A stretch of 19,879 nt of DNA from an uncultured Clostridia bacterium (GCA_947175045.1 CAMWLH010000004.1:1-19879); one strand, 5' to 3'. Shown: positions 1-7,866, counted from the first letter of the stretch. The notes: generated from the sequence alone by a model not told the origin. Made by a program: numbers and translations.

Positions 1-1538
1 TTGCTATGATCGATCCCAGAAACCTCGATTCAATTATCCACCCCCAGTTCGACGCTGCTGCGCTTAAGGCTGCAACACCCGTTGGAAAGGGTCTCGGAGC
101 TTCCCCCGGAGCTGCTTGCGGTAAGGTAGTATTCACAGCAGAGGACGCGGAAGCTTGGAAGGCTAAGGGCGAAAAGGTAGTTCTTGTTCGTCTTGAGACT
201 TCTCCCGAGGATATCACAGGTATGAAGGCTTCACAGGGTATCCTGACAGTACGCGGCGGTATGACTTCTCACGCTGCTGTTGTTGCACGCGGTATGGGTA
301 CTTGCTGTGTATCCGGCTGCGCTGCTATCAATATGGACGAAGAGAACAAGAAGTTCGAGCTTGCAGGCAAGACCTACCACGAGGGCGACTGGATCTCTAT
401 CGACGGTTCCACAGGTAACATCTACGACGGTCAGATCGCTACCGTTGACGCTACTATCGCAGGCGAGTTCGGCAGGATCATGGCTTGGGCTGACAAGTAC
501 AGAAAGCTCAAGGTAAGAACCAACGCCGACACTCCCGCAGACGCTAAAAAGGCTCGCGAGCTGGGCGCAGAGGGTATCGGTCTGTGCCGTACCGAGCATA
601 TGTTCTTCGCTGAGGACAGAATTGCGGCATTCCGCGAGATGATCTGCTCCGACACCGTTGAAGAGCGCGAGAAGGCTCTGGAGAAGATACTGCCTTATCA
701 GCAGGGCGACTTCGAGCAGCTCTATGAGGCTCTGGAGGGCAACCCCGTTACCATTCGTTTCCTCGATCCCCCTCTGCACGAGTTCGTTCCCACCGATGAA
801 GCTGACATCAAGAAGCTGGCTGACGCGCAGGGCAAATCCGTTGAGACCATCAAGAACATCATCGCTTCTCTGCATGAGTTCAACCCGATGATGGGTCACC
901 GCGGCTGCCGTCTGGCTGTAACCTACCCCGAGATCGCGAAGATGCAGACAAGAGCGGTAATCCGCGCTGCTATCAACGTGCTGAAGAAGCACCCCGACTG
1001 GAAGCTCGTTCCCGAGATCATGATCCCGCTGGTTGGCGAGATCAAGGAGCTGAAGTACGTTAAGGACATCGTTGTTGCCGTTGCCGACGAGGAGATCAAG
1101 AACGCGGGCAGCAGCATGAAGTATGAGGTAGGCACCATGATCGAGATCCCCCGTGCGGCTCTTACGGCTGATGAGATCGCTAAGGAGGCTGAGTTCTTCT
1201 GCTTCGGTACGAACGACTTGACACAGATGACCTACGGCTTCTCGCGTGATGACGCGGGCAAGTTCCTGAACGCTTACTATGACGCTAAGATATTCGAGAA
1301 CGATCCCTTCGCAAAGCTCGACCAGACAGGCGTAGGCAAGCTGATGGAGATGTCTATCAAGCTTGGTAAGGCAACCCGCCCCGAGCTTCATGTAGGTATC
1401 TGCGGTGAGCACGGCGGCGATCCGTCCTCCGTTGAGTTCTGCCACAAGCTGGGTCTGACCTACGTTTCCTGCTCGCCTTTCCGTGTTCCGATCGCAAGAT
1501 TGGCGGCGGCGCAGGCAGCTATCGCTGATAACAAGTAA
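1..1538 (+). CDS. ppdK: Pyruvate, phosphate dikinase, C-terminal part (5' end outside window)
   Basis: PPDK interconverts pyruvate + ATP + Pi with phosphoenolpyruvate + AMP + PPi in the cytoplasm. It often serves glycolysis or PEP recycling in anaerobic Firmicutes. The reading frame is open to the left edge of the window (an Ala codon precedes the first visible Met), so about 510 of the usual roughly 875 residues are present. Counting from the Met at base 6, the phosphohistidine loop GGMTSHAAVVARG is visible with His89. The C-terminal PEP/pyruvate barrel carries LCRTEHMFF, GHRGCRL, IPRAA and FGTNDLTQ, and ends with GICGEHGGDP containing the catalytic Cys466. The His-Cys distance (377) matches the 376 known for the clostridial enzyme. 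The gene ends with TAA and is followed by two terminators. There is no sign of decay. The identification is very secure; only the N-terminal nucleotide-binding domain is unseen. Confidence 0.97.
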   Translation, partial: AMIDPRNLDSIIHPQFDAAALKAATPVGKGLGASPGAACGKVVFTAEDAEAWKAKGEKVVLVRLETSPEDITGMKASQGILTVRGGMTSHAAVVARGMGTCCVSGCAAINMDEENKKFELAGKTYHEGDWISIDGSTGNIYDGQIATVDATIAGEFGRIMAWADKYRKLKVRTNADTPADAKKARELGAEGIGLCRTEHMFFAEDRIAAFREMICSDTVEEREKALEKILPYQQGDFEQLYEALEGNPVTIRFLDPPLHEFVPTDEADIKKLADAQGKSVETIKNIIASLHEFNPMMGHRGCRLAVTYPEIAKMQTRAVIRAAINVLKKHPDWKLVPEIMIPLVGEIKELKYVKDIVVAVADEEIKNAGSSMKYEVGTMIEIPRAALTADEIAKEAEFFCFGTNDLTQMTYGFSRDDAGKFLNAYYDAKIFENDPFAKLDQTGVGKLMEMSIKLGKATRPELHVGICGEHGGDPSSVEFCHKLGLTYVSCSPFRVPIARLAAAQAAIADNK

Positions 1539-1561
1539 TTTTTGCTTGAATAACTACTCAT

Positions 1562-1591
1562 CCCCGCACCGAAAGGCGCGGGGATATTTTT
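1562..1591 (+). terminator. Intrinsic terminator of ppdK
   Basis: CCCCGC (1562-1567) pairs with GCGGGG (1578-1583) around a short loop. It is followed by ATATTTTT and lies 24 bases after the ppdK stop codon. Confidence 0.85.
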
Positions 1592-1593
1592 AT

Positions 1594-1622
1594 AACTCCC
1601 TTTAGCAGGGAGTTTTTGCTTT
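1594..1622 (+). terminator. Second tandem terminator hairpin after ppdK
   Basis: AACTCCC (1594-1600) pairs with GGGAGTT (1608-1614) around a 7-base loop, then a T-rich tract. It lies immediately after the first terminator and would give a double stop. It also lies beyond the 3' end of the opposing regulator genes. Confidence 0.6.
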
Positions 1623-1637
1623 TAAATCAATCTGTGT

Positions 1638-1772
1638 TTAATCATCACTTTCTTCCGATGAAAGAGATATCTTCCCGTGCTCTTTCTCAAAATCATAAAT
1701 GCGCTTTTTCAGCATCTGCTCTATTTCCCTGTTAGCGGAACGCCCCTCGTATTCTGCAACATATCGTAATTG
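1638..1772 (-). pseudogene. Remnant of an Arc-type ribbon-helix-helix DNA-binding protein, no start codon
   Basis: A 44-residue open stretch on the minus strand ends in TAA and reads as the second half of a small clostridial Arc-like DNA-binding protein: it contains RYVAEYEGRSANREIEQMLKK and then a Glu/Lys-rich tail ending EHGKI plus an acidic end. From memory, relatives carry an N-terminal beta strand (ITIRLP type) before this. Here that part is missing: upstream the same frame hits TGA within five codons, and there is no ATG, GTG or TTG start before the helix region. The frame meets the end of the tiny XRE-like ORF at 1721-1891 one frame away, so a deletion or frameshift seems to have joined two small regulator genes. 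A programmed frameshift is possible but nothing specific supports it. Confidence 0.6.
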
Positions 1773-1891
1773 CGGGTGCCCTCCTCAATACCTTTGATAT
1801 GATGTCCCGAAATACCGGTGATCTGTGTCAAGCGATAACGTGTAATGCCTTTGGCTTCACGAAGTTCTCTTATAAGTTTTCCCAAATCCAT
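1721..1891 (-). CDS. Tiny truncated XRE-like helix-turn-helix ORF (56 aa), probably broken
   Basis: The ATG at 1891 is preceded by AAAGGG at a good distance, and lies only 10 bases after the stop of the upstream regulator, so the pair would be co-translated. The protein begins MDLGKLIRELREAKGITRYRL and continues TQITGISGHHIKGIEEGTR. This is the first four helices of a lambda-repressor-type HTH, but it then runs into a 16-residue tail unlike the family. Normal XRE domains need about 55-60 residues, so this one lacks the last helix. One frame away the sequence resumes as a ribbon-helix-helix remnant (1638-1772). It could be expressed as a short peptide, but it looks like a gene fused and broken by deletion. 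Confidence 0.5.
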   Translation of the reverse strand: MDLGKLIRELREAKGITRYRLTQITGISGHHIKGIEEGTRNYDMLQNTRGVPLTGK

Positions 1892-1901
1892 ACCAAGCCC
1901 T

Positions 1902-2219
1902 TTACTCTTGAAGCAAGCCTTGCAAATATGCTTGCAGCTTGGCTTTCTGTATATTATCAAGGCGTTTGAAGCCGAAAAGTATCTCCTTTTCCGCATCTGA
2001 AAGCCCGAATGATGAAACGCTGATTTTCTCATCGCTTATTTCAAGCAGATAATCCGATGAAACGCTAAAAAATTCCGCTATTCGGCGTATCGTATTTATG
2101 TCCGGCTCGGATATGTCAAGCTCATATTTGCTTATCATTGCCTGTGTAACGTTCAACTCAGCCGCGAGCCTTTGCTGATTTATGCCGCGTTCTTCGCGCA
2201 AGCTCCTTATTCTTTTCAT
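1902..2219 (-). CDS. XRE-family transcriptional regulator (105 aa)
   Basis: This is a cytoplasmic DNA-binding protein. The N-terminal HTH covers about residues 3-60 (IRSLREERGINQQRLAAELN, then VTQAMISKYELDISEP and TIRRIAEFFSVSSDYLLEIS). A short helical tail of about 40 residues ends in a Leu/Gln-rich helix that may dimerise. The length is normal for small single-domain XRE repressors of Firmicutes. The ATG at 2219 has a run of six G at about 8 bases upstream as ribosome site. The gene is divergent from the SLOG gene at 2340 across a 120-base AT-rich region that contains GTTATA inverted repeats, a plausible operator for autoregulation and control of the neighbour. The regulated function cannot be told from the sequence. 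Confidence 0.88.
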   Translation of the reverse strand: MKRIRSLREERGINQQRLAAELNVTQAMISKYELDISEPDINTIRRIAEFFSVSSDYLLEISDEKISVSSFGLSDAEKEILFGFKRLDNIQKAKLQAYLQGLLQE

Positions 2220-2277
2220 ATATATCCCCCCCTACTGTAATGATATAACTTTTTTGAGTATCTTTTATTCTTTATAG

Positions 2278-2306
2278 TTGTAAAAATTATTCTTGTATGT
2301 TATAAT
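2278..2306 (+). promoter_or_regulatory. SigA-type promoter of the SLOG gene
   Basis: TTGTAA (2278-2283), a 17-base spacer and a perfect TATAAT (2301-2306), 34 bases before the ATG at 2340. Confidence 0.75.
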
Positions 2307-2315
2307 AAATATAAC
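2299..2315. promoter_or_regulatory. Candidate operator GTTATA-5-TATAAC
   Basis: A perfect inverted repeat with 6-base arms overlaps the -10 box and the expected start site of the SLOG promoter. A further half site ATATAAC lies at 2243-2249, close to the divergent XRE gene. Position and symmetry suit binding by that regulator, but TA-rich palindromes are also common by chance. Confidence 0.4.
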
Positions 2316-2339
2316 ATTTATAAATATAGGGTGAGAAAT

Positions 2340-2813
2340 ATGATTGACAAATCAAAAGTAGCCTGCTTTTCGGGACACCGCAGGCTTTCAGAGGATAGCG
2401 AGGAAATAAAAAAACGACTGAGGTCAGCCGTAACATTTCTGATAGAGCGCGGAGTTGAGTTTTTCGGAGCGGGCGGAGCGCTGGGATTTGATATGCTCGC
2501 AGAGGAAACGGTGCTTGAATTAAAGCGCCGCTACCCCCACATCAAATTGATATTGGTGCTGCCCTGCCCCGCCGAACAGCAAACCCTGAAATGGTGCGGC
2601 GGGCAGCGGAAACGATATAACGGTATTCTCAATAAAGCCGATAAAATAAGGGTCTTATCTCCCATATACACCCCCGACTGTATGCTTGAGCGCAACCGTC
2701 ACCTCGTAAATAGCAGTGCGCACCTCATTTGCTATCTCCGCGAAAACACCGGCGGCACTTTCTACACTGTCAATTATGCGCAGAAGCGCGGGCTGAATAT
2801 AATTCGCCTGTAA
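2340..2813 (+). CDS. YpsA/DUF1273 SLOG-superfamily protein (157 aa)
   Basis: The family is a Rossmann-like SLOG fold, thought to bind nucleotides or nucleotide-derived ligands. YpsA of Bacillus is linked to cell division and stress, but the biochemical role is not settled. Visible hallmarks are ACFSGHRRL near the N-terminus, a glycine-rich GAGGALGFDMLAEE at about residues 43-56, LVLPCPAEQQ at about 73-82, and a C-terminal ERNRHLVNSSAHLICYL followed by GGTFYTVNYAQKRG. The start is set at the ATG at 2340, because AGGGTGAG immediately upstream is the ribosome site; an in-frame GTG at 2331 lies inside that site and is unlikely. The length is slightly shorter than the roughly 180 residues of YpsA. 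The gene stands alone between its own promoter and a strong terminator. Confidence 0.85.
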   Translation: MIDKSKVACFSGHRRLSEDSEEIKKRLRSAVTFLIERGVEFFGAGGALGFDMLAEETVLELKRRYPHIKLILVLPCPAEQQTLKWCGGQRKRYNGILNKADKIRVLSPIYTPDCMLERNRHLVNSSAHLICYLRENTGGTFYTVNYAQKRGLNIIRL

Positions 2814-2842
2814 AAAACCGCCCGCGGTTCTGCGGGCGGTTT
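2812..2842. terminator. Bidirectional terminator between convergent genes
   Basis: CCGCCCGC (2818-2825) pairs with GCGGGCGG (2832-2839) around a 6-base loop. Six A lie on the left and TTT on the right, so it can end the SLOG transcript and also the minus-strand cellulase operon. Confidence 0.85.
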
Positions 2843-2843
2843 C

Positions 2844-3506
2844 TCATATTTTCAGCTCCAGCGTCCGATAAGCCGTACCGTCGGAAAAGCCGACCAGCAG
2901 TGAATGTTCGGAAATATATTGCACCGTATAGCGCTCGTCGGCTTTCCCCTGCGAAAGCTCCTTAAGCTCCACGCAGACCAGCCTTACGCATTCATTCTCC
3001 TCGGGTGCGCCGCCAACGAAATATATTTTCAGCAGATTCTCATTGCGGTATTGCTCCTCCGCGAAAACGAGCTGATTCTCCTCGTCGGTAAATGAGGTAA
3101 ACACGATATTCCGCGGCTGCTCCCCATTGACGATATAAAGCGAGAACCCCGCCGCTCCTGCGGACAAAGCAAGCAGCAGGACTGCCGCGACAGCTTCAAA
3201 AACGATCTCGGACTTGTTCCGCCTTCTGCCGAGAAAGGCTCCCGCGATAATAAGAGCCGCGATCGCCGCAGCTGTTATCATAAGAGCCGCGGCGGCTATC
3301 CCGAACCACGAATAGGGAGCGCTTGACGAGATCACGCCGTCCGCGTAAAAATATCTTTCCGTGACCCTCCCGCGGGTCGCGTTGAGCACCGCCGCCGCTG
3401 CCAGCGTCAGAATATCCAGCGCCAGCAGCACCGACGCGGGTATCATCGGCTTGCGAAATATCCGCGGTAAGGGCTTGACCGTATTTTTTTTGTTTGAAGA
3501 TTTCAT
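2844..3506 (-). CDS. Membrane protein of unknown function, three predicted helices (220 aa)
   Basis: I do not recognise the family. The short basic N-terminus (about residues 1-20) is followed by three hydrophobic segments at about 21-41, 67-92 and 101-126. The first two are separated by a polar stretch, the second and third by a basic loop RRRNKSE. This topology would put the roughly 95-residue C-terminal region outside the cell. That region is mixed polar (about 127-220), without a motif I know, and ends LELKI. The gene starts 15 bases after the cellulase stop with GGGGGAG as ribosome site, so it is the last gene of the lgt-cellulase operon and ends in the shared terminator at 2812-2842. 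A role with surface polysaccharide capture is possible only by position. Confidence 0.75.
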   Translation of the reverse strand: MKSSNKKNTVKPLPRIFRKPMIPASVLLALDILTLAAAAVLNATRGRVTERYFYADGVISSSAPYSWFGIAAAALMITAAAIAALIIAGAFLGRRRNKSEIVFEAVAAVLLLALSAGAAGFSLYIVNGEQPRNIVFTSFTDEENQLVFAEEQYRNENLLKIYFVGGAPEENECVRLVCVELKELSQGKADERYTVQYISEHSLLVGFSDGTAYRTLELKI

Positions 3507-3521
3507 ACGCGCTCCCCCGCC

Positions 3522-6419
3522 TTACGGCTTTTTGCCGAAAACAGCCTTGCCGTCGTTCAGAATATAAACGTGCTCCGCGTTGCCCGCCGAATAGTCGTTG
3601 CCGAGGTTAAAATCCGACCAGTCCGCGCGGGTAATACGCACCTGAACAGTGATCCCGCCGCCGCTTGAAAGGCTTCCCGAGCCAAAGGTTATCGCGCACT
3701 TGGTGTCGCAGTTGTCGCCGCTCGCCTTGGAGAAGCTCCCCTTTACGCTGTCCGTCAGCGCCGCGTAATTATCCCCCGTAAGCGCGGAGTAATCGCACCA
3801 GAAATTCAGGTCGTTGTTCCCGTCCGCCGTGAAGAAATAGTCTATCTCCAGCTTTGAGAGGTCTATCGCCGCTCCGTTGTTGATTATATCCAGCGTGAAC
3901 TGCACCGTGTTTCCGTTGCCGCTGACCGACTGTTGGTTGAGCGTCACCGACAGCCCTCCGCCCGTTGAGGAAGGCTTCTGCTCCGTCTGACTTGTATTAC
4001 TGTTGGAATTATTGCTGCCGTTGTTGTTTCCGCTGTTCCCCGAGCCCTGCGAGCTGCTCTGACCGCCGCTGCTGCCGTTACCCTCCGAGACCACCGTGCC
4101 CGTGAATTTCCCGTTGGGCTCCGTGCCGTAGATCAGCTTTGAGTTTTCATACAGCCCCACGCTTTTCGCCCTGACAAGGGAGCTTCCGTTAGAGCCGACC
4201 AGCTCCTTGTATGAGGGATCGTTGTCCGCGCTCCAGCCCTCCGCCGACATTCTGAACTGAACCTCGCAGCGGTAGGCGCTCTGCCCGCCGGGGTAGATAT
4301 CCGCGCCGCTGAAATCCAGCGAAACATAATAGATATGCTTAGCCTTGTCCCACTCAAATATTCCCGCATACTTAGCGCCCTGATTGTAGTTGAGGGAGAC
4401 CGTAACGTCCGCCGCGCTCTTACCTGCCGAATAAAGCTCCGACAGGTCAACAAAATACCTCAATTCAAGGTTTTCCGAGCTTCTCGCGGGCCATGCTGTG
4501 GTATTGTAAATTACCGCCTTTATCTCAGTAAATCCGTTCCCCTGGGCGTTGGTGTTGTACTCGACGAACATCTCCTCGCCCACTTCCTCGATGGCGCCGA
4601 AATCCTTTATAGTCTGCCCGCCGTACTTCCCGTAGAGCTTTGCGAGCGCTCCCACAAAACCCGCGTTGTAGTCGCAGGCTACCTCGTTCTTGTTGTAGTC
4701 GCTCACCGAATCCGCATAGCCGTCCGAAGCGTCGGGACCTCCCACCAGCGCGCCGTAAAGGGTGTGGCGGTGGTAATTCGGCTCGTTCATATTATCGCTC
4801 CATGAGCCCTGCGCAGTGCGGTGGTGCGGGTGCTCGGGCGGATTTACGCCGAAGCCCACCACAAAGCTCCTGCCCGTGCTGCCGAGCGCATAGTCGATCT
4901 GCTTCTCGCAAAACTCGCTGTAAGTCTTAGCCTTGTCCGCGGGACAGCCCTTATAATCCGCGTAAACTCCCGCCAGAAAAGCCGCCGTAGTGGCGTAGCG
5001 CAGCGAGCCCCAGCTATCCAGCCAAGCCAAGCCCTTCGGGGAATATGTAACGCGCTCCCCGCCCGTGCCGACAGTCCACCAGTCAAGGTTTTTCTGTATC
5101 TTGTCCTTATATTTCTGCTCACCCGTCTGCGTGGCAAGCAGGCAGACCGCTCCCGCCCACTTGTCGTCCCAGCAGAGCGTCCACTTGTAATTGCCGCCCG
5201 ACTGTGCCTCGTAGGTTTTCGCCTTTTCAAGGTAATCTTTCTCGCCCGTGGCGATGTAGAGCCACATTCCCGCCCAGCTCAGCTCGTCGTAAAAGCCGCT
5301 CCAGGAATTATAAAATCCGTTTGCCGCAGTGTAGCCGCTGTCGCTTTTTGTGCTCTCGGCGAAGTCGTAGAGCTGCTTTGCGTGGGTAAGGCACTCCCGC
5401 GCATAATCGCCGTCAATATCCTTATAAACCGCCGCGCAGGCAGCCAGAGCCGCCGCGGCCTCCGCCGTAACGGTAGACCCGGGATTGTTTTTATCCACCT
5501 TGTAGGAGGGGCGGTTCATATGCATGACCTCCGCCGCACCCCACCAGCTGTGATCCGCGTTGCCGTCCCCCACCTGATAGTAATACACGTCCTTTTCGGG
5601 GTGACATTTTATAAGATAATCGTTTATCCACTTTATGCTGCCGAGGGCATATTCAAGCTGACCGCTCTTTTCATAAGCGTCCTTGTCCTCATATACGCTC
5701 CACGCGAGCATGGTAGCTGTGTACGCCATAGGAAGATTGAATTTCACATTGTCCCCCGCGTCATACAGCCCGCCCGTCAGATCAAGCCCCGCGTCCGCGC
5801 CGTCGCTCATGCCAGAATCCCCGCGCCAGTTGCAGCGGGCGGTTTCCTCGTCGATATCGCCGCTGCGCTGAAGCTCGTAGAATATCAGCGCCTTTTGCAG
5901 AGCCTCTCCGTAGTTATAGCTGCCCTTGCCCGCACTGCCCTCTGTGCCGCTGCCGCTCTCGGAGAGCTTGTCGTTGCCGACCGTTCCGCCCGAGGCTTTG
6001 GGCTGAGTGCTCACAGGCTTTTTATCTGAGCCGCCCGAGGTACCCGCCGTGCTTGTAACGCCCGTCGCATTTCCCGATGAAACGGGAGAATTTTCCTCAA
6101 CGGAGGTATTAGGCGCAGCCGATCCGATGTTGCTCTCCGCGTCGCCTAAGGTTTCCCCGTTATCCGAATTTTCAGCGCCGCCGTCGGTCATATCGGAGCT
6201 CCCCGAGTTGTCTGCGTTGTCTGCGTTGTCCGAGCCGTACGCACTTGTTTCGTCCCGTGAATTTTCCGTATTCTCCTCCCCCAACGGCTCGAAGCTTTCA
6301 CCGCCTGCCGCCTCGGAGCTTTCACCCGCACCCACGGGGTTTGGTATCTCGGAAACGGCGCAGCCCGTCAGCAGCGCTCCCGCCAGAATTACCGCCAGAA
6401 ATCTTTTACCTATTTTCAT
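3522..6419 (-). CDS. Lipoprotein GH9 endoglucanase with CBM3c-like and second CBM3-like module (965 aa)
   Basis: An inverting cellulase acting on the cell surface. Numbering is from the ATG at 6419, chosen because GGAGG lies 6 bases upstream; the in-frame TTG at 6425 would abut that site. Residues 1-20 form a lipoprotein signal with lipobox LTG-Cys20. About 22-165 is a disordered Ser/Gly/Glu/Asn-rich linker. The GH9 domain covers about 168-598: YDAGD holds the base pair Asp220/Asp223, PPEHPHHR the conserved histidines, and [11 protein letters not shown] the acid Glu579. A CBM3c-like module follows directly at about 600-770, the arrangement of processive theme-B GH9 enzymes. A Ser/Asn/Gly linker (about 780-820) leads to a second CBM3-like module to the end (about 822-965). 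No dockerin is present: anchoring is by lipid. The gene follows lgt by 44 bases. Confidence 0.93.
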   Translation of the reverse strand: MKIGKRFLAVILAGALLTGCAVSEIPNPVGAGESSEAAGGESFEPLGEENTENSRDETSAYGSDNADNADNSGSSDMTDGGAENSDNGETLGDAESNIGSAAPNTSVEENSPVSSGNATGVTSTAGTSGGSDKKPVSTQPKASGGTVGNDKLSESGSGTEGSAGKGSYNYGEALQKALIFYELQRSGDIDEETARCNWRGDSGMSDGADAGLDLTGGLYDAGDNVKFNLPMAYTATMLAWSVYEDKDAYEKSGQLEYALGSIKWINDYLIKCHPEKDVYYYQVGDGNADHSWWGAAEVMHMNRPSYKVDKNNPGSTVTAEAAAALAACAAVYKDIDGDYARECLTHAKQLYDFAESTKSDSGYTAANGFYNSWSGFYDELSWAGMWLYIATGEKDYLEKAKTYEAQSGGNYKWTLCWDDKWAGAVCLLATQTGEQKYKDKIQKNLDWWTVGTGGERVTYSPKGLAWLDSWGSLRYATTAAFLAGVYADYKGCPADKAKTYSEFCEKQIDYALGSTGRSFVVGFGVNPPEHPHHRTAQGSWSDNMNEPNYHRHTLYGALVGGPDASDGYADSVSDYNKNEVACDYNAGFVGALAKLYGKYGGQTIKDFGAIEEVGEEMFVEYNTNAQGNGFTEIKAVIYNTTAWPARSSENLELRYFVDLSELYSAGKSAADVTVSLNYNQGAKYAGIFEWDKAKHIYYVSLDFSGADIYPGGQSAYRCEVQFRMSAEGWSADNDPSYKELVGSNGSSLVRAKSVGLYENSKLIYGTEPNGKFTGTVVSEGNGSSGGQSSSQGSGNSGNNNGSNNSNSNTSQTEQKPSSTGGGLSVTLNQQSVSGNGNTVQFTLDIINNGAAIDLSKLEIDYFFTADGNNDLNFWCDYSALTGDNYAALTDSVKGSFSKASGDNCDTKCAITFGSGSLSSGGGITVQVRITRADWSDFNLGNDYSAGNAEHVYILNDGKAVFGKKP

Positions 6420-6463
6420 AGTCAACCTCCCTGCACGCTCTCACTGCCCCCGACATCGGGAAA

Positions 6464-7255
6464 TCAGCTTTCCTCAACGCTCTCCGCTCTCTTTTTAGGC
6501 TTTATCACAAAAATGACCGCCGATACAACGAACACCAATATGCTTATTATCTGCGACGTTGACAGTCCGAAAAGGAACCCGCGGTACTCGTCGCCGCGCC
6601 AGAACTCCAGAATAAACCTTCCCACCGAATAGGTGATAATATAAACAAGCAGCAGGCGGTTTTTCAGTATTCCCTTATTCAGCAGCAGCCACAGCGCGAA
6701 AAACAGCGCCAGCTCAAAAGCCGCTTCATACAATTGCACGGGAACTCTTGGCACTCCGTTTGCGCTTTCTATAAGGGAGCGCGTAAAGGTTATCCCATGT
6801 TCGCTCTCCACTCCGTAGCAGCACCCGCCCATAAAGCAGCCTATTCTGCCGAAGCAGTGAAACAGCGCCAACGCGGGAGCGGCACAGTCCGTGGTAAGTC
6901 CCGCGGGCAGCTTCTGTACCCTGACGGATATTCCGCCGGCCAGCAGTCCCCCCAGCAGTCCGCCGTAAAACACCGAACCGCCAAAGATCTGCGCAAACTT
7001 CAGAATAAAATCTTTGATCCCCTCCGATTCAGCCAGAAAATACCACAGCGGTATATTTGTTATTCCGTAAAGAATGTGCATTCCAAGGAACGCTCCGACA
7101 GCACCGAAAAGATACACAAGTATCAACGCTATATCATTGCCGCCCCGCTTTTTGTACCAGTGTATCGAAAGCGGGCAGGCGGTGAATATCCCCGCGATAG
7201 CGCACAAAGAATAACTGCTTATGAATTTGCCTAAAATTGTAAATCCCGGAAACAT
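6464..7255 (-). CDS. lgt: Prolipoprotein diacylglyceryl transferase
   Basis: Lgt is a polytopic membrane enzyme that moves a diacylglyceryl group from phosphatidylglycerol to the lipobox cysteine of prolipoproteins, the first step of lipoprotein maturation. The 263-residue protein has about seven hydrophobic segments and family motifs: GGSVFYGGLLGGLLAG at about 92-107, the signature HCFGRIGCFMGGCCYG at about 133-148 with the essential-type Arg137, RVPVQLYEA at about 170-178, and GRFILEFWRGDE at about 212-223. The ATG at 7255 has AAGGAG upstream. The gene is first in an operon with a lipoprotein cellulase, so enzyme and substrate are encoded together. The leader upstream (7278-7350) is highly structured. 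Whether this is the only Lgt of the organism cannot be told; several clostridia carry more than one. Confidence 0.93.
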   Translation of the reverse strand: MFPGFTILGKFISSYSLCAIAGIFTACPLSIHWYKKRGGNDIALILVYLFGAVGAFLGMHILYGITNIPLWYFLAESEGIKDFILKFAQIFGGSVFYGGLLGGLLAGGISVRVQKLPAGLTTDCAAPALALFHCFGRIGCFMGGCCYGVESEHGITFTRSLIESANGVPRVPVQLYEAAFELALFFALWLLLNKGILKNRLLLVYIITYSVGRFILEFWRGDEYRGFLFGLSTSQIISILVFVVSAVIFVIKPKKRAESVEES

Positions 7256-7277
7256 TTTTTCTCCTTATTTTAAATAA

Positions 7278-7350
7278 GTTTTTCGCAACCCGGCTGCGAA
7301 AACTCCGCAAGCTCCGCTTCCGTAGTCTCTTGCGAAAAATTTTCCTGCAA
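7278..7350 (-). repeat. Structured leader element in front of lgt (copy A of GGA-loop family)
   Basis: Perfect 10-base arms (7330-7339 and 7279-7288, TTTTTCGCAA / TTGCGAAAAA on the minus strand) enclose about 41 bases. Inside, GGAAGC (7321-7316) pairs with GTTTTC (7303-7298), leaving a symmetric GGA/GGA internal loop around GCTTGC. A third TTTTCGCA copy at 7301-7294 can compete for the downstream arm. It ends 23 bases before the lgt start. Its outer sequence and open frame resemble the aguB element at 10600-10687. The rest of the 7256-7490 gap holds a terminator and no clear promoter. Confidence 0.6.
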
Positions 7351-7445
7351 GGGCGCTTTGTTGCTTTTTGCTTTGGAAGTCTTAGACCGCTTATTTTTGT
7401 GTCGCTTTGATCAATAAGGTTATTGGCGGCAATTCCTCCTATAAA

Positions 7446-7471
7446 AAGAACCCCGCCCATTATTGGGCGGG
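7446..7471 (-). terminator. Terminator of the DUF4190-like gene at 7491
   Basis: On the minus strand CCCGCCCA pairs with TGGGCGGG around a 4-base loop (7452-7471), followed by GTTCTTTTTAT. It separates this gene from lgt. Confidence 0.85.
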
Positions 7472-7490
7472 ATAAGTACAGCGGTTTAAA

Positions 7491-7787
7491 TTAAAAACTG
7501 CCTGCCGCGCCCGCAAGAACCGCAAGACCGCATACCGCGCAAAGTGCGCAGGCAAGCATGAGAACGCTGAAAGCAGTGGAAACAATACCAAGTATAAATC
7601 CTACCAAAGCCAGTGTCTTGGAATCGGTATCTTCCCCATTCTTAATACGCTTCAACGCCAAAGCACCGAAAACGATGCCCGCAATAGCCGCCAGCGGAGC
7701 GATATAATCCACATATGGAATAAACGAGCCGGCAATACCGACAATACCACATACAAGCGCTGTGATTGACATATTCTTTGCTGTCAT
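7491..7787 (-). CDS. Small DUF4190-like membrane protein (98 aa)
   Basis: A small integral membrane protein of unknown function. It opens KNMSITALVCGIVGIAGSF, and the hydrophobic stretches at about 6-20 and 29-44 are followed by a polar KRIKNGEDTDSKTLA segment. A further long hydrophobic stretch (about 59-95) is rich in Ala, Cys and Leu. The layout of hydrophobic segment, basic/acidic loop with Lys/Arg-Ile-Lys, then hydrophobic segment is that of DUF4190. The gene has its own near-consensus promoter, a GGTGAGG ribosome site and a terminator, so it is a single-gene unit. It is a paralogue-like partner of the protein at 7988-8221, with which it also shares promoter sequence. Confidence 0.8.
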   Translation of the reverse strand: MTAKNMSITALVCGIVGIAGSFIPYVDYIAPLAAIAGIVFGALALKRIKNGEDTDSKTLALVGFILGIVSTAFSVLMLACALCAVCGLAVLAGAAGSF

Positions 7788-7837
7788 ATTACTAACCTCA
7801 CCTTCCGAAAACAGAATATTTTGAGTTTCCGCTTTTT

Positions 7838-7866
7838 ATTATAACATATTACCATCTGCTTGTCAA
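7838..7866 (-). promoter_or_regulatory. Consensus promoter of the gene at 7491-7787
   Basis: On the minus strand TTGACA (7866-7861), a 17-base spacer and TATAAT (7843-7838). The 17-base block GACAAATATTGACAAGC that contains the -35 box is repeated exactly at the promoter at 8279-8307. Confidence 0.9.

Noticed and set aside
231..1445. 404-residue minus-strand open frame opposite ppdK
   Set aside because: It lies wholly antisense to a clearly conserved PPDK, has no family motif, and is explained by codon bias of the real gene.
4821..6029. 402-residue plus-strand open frame opposite the cellulase
   Set aside because: Antisense shadow of GH9; no motif or ribosome site.
7412..7425. Palindrome CAATAAGGTTATTG as operator for lgt
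   Set aside because: Arms of six AT-rich bases, no promoter recognised beside it, and no second copy found. Too weak to list.
7134..7460. 108-residue Lys/Arg-rich minus-strand ORF overlapping the lgt start
   Set aside because: It overlaps a terminator, the structured leader and lgt itself in another frame. The translation is a by-product of the repeat element.
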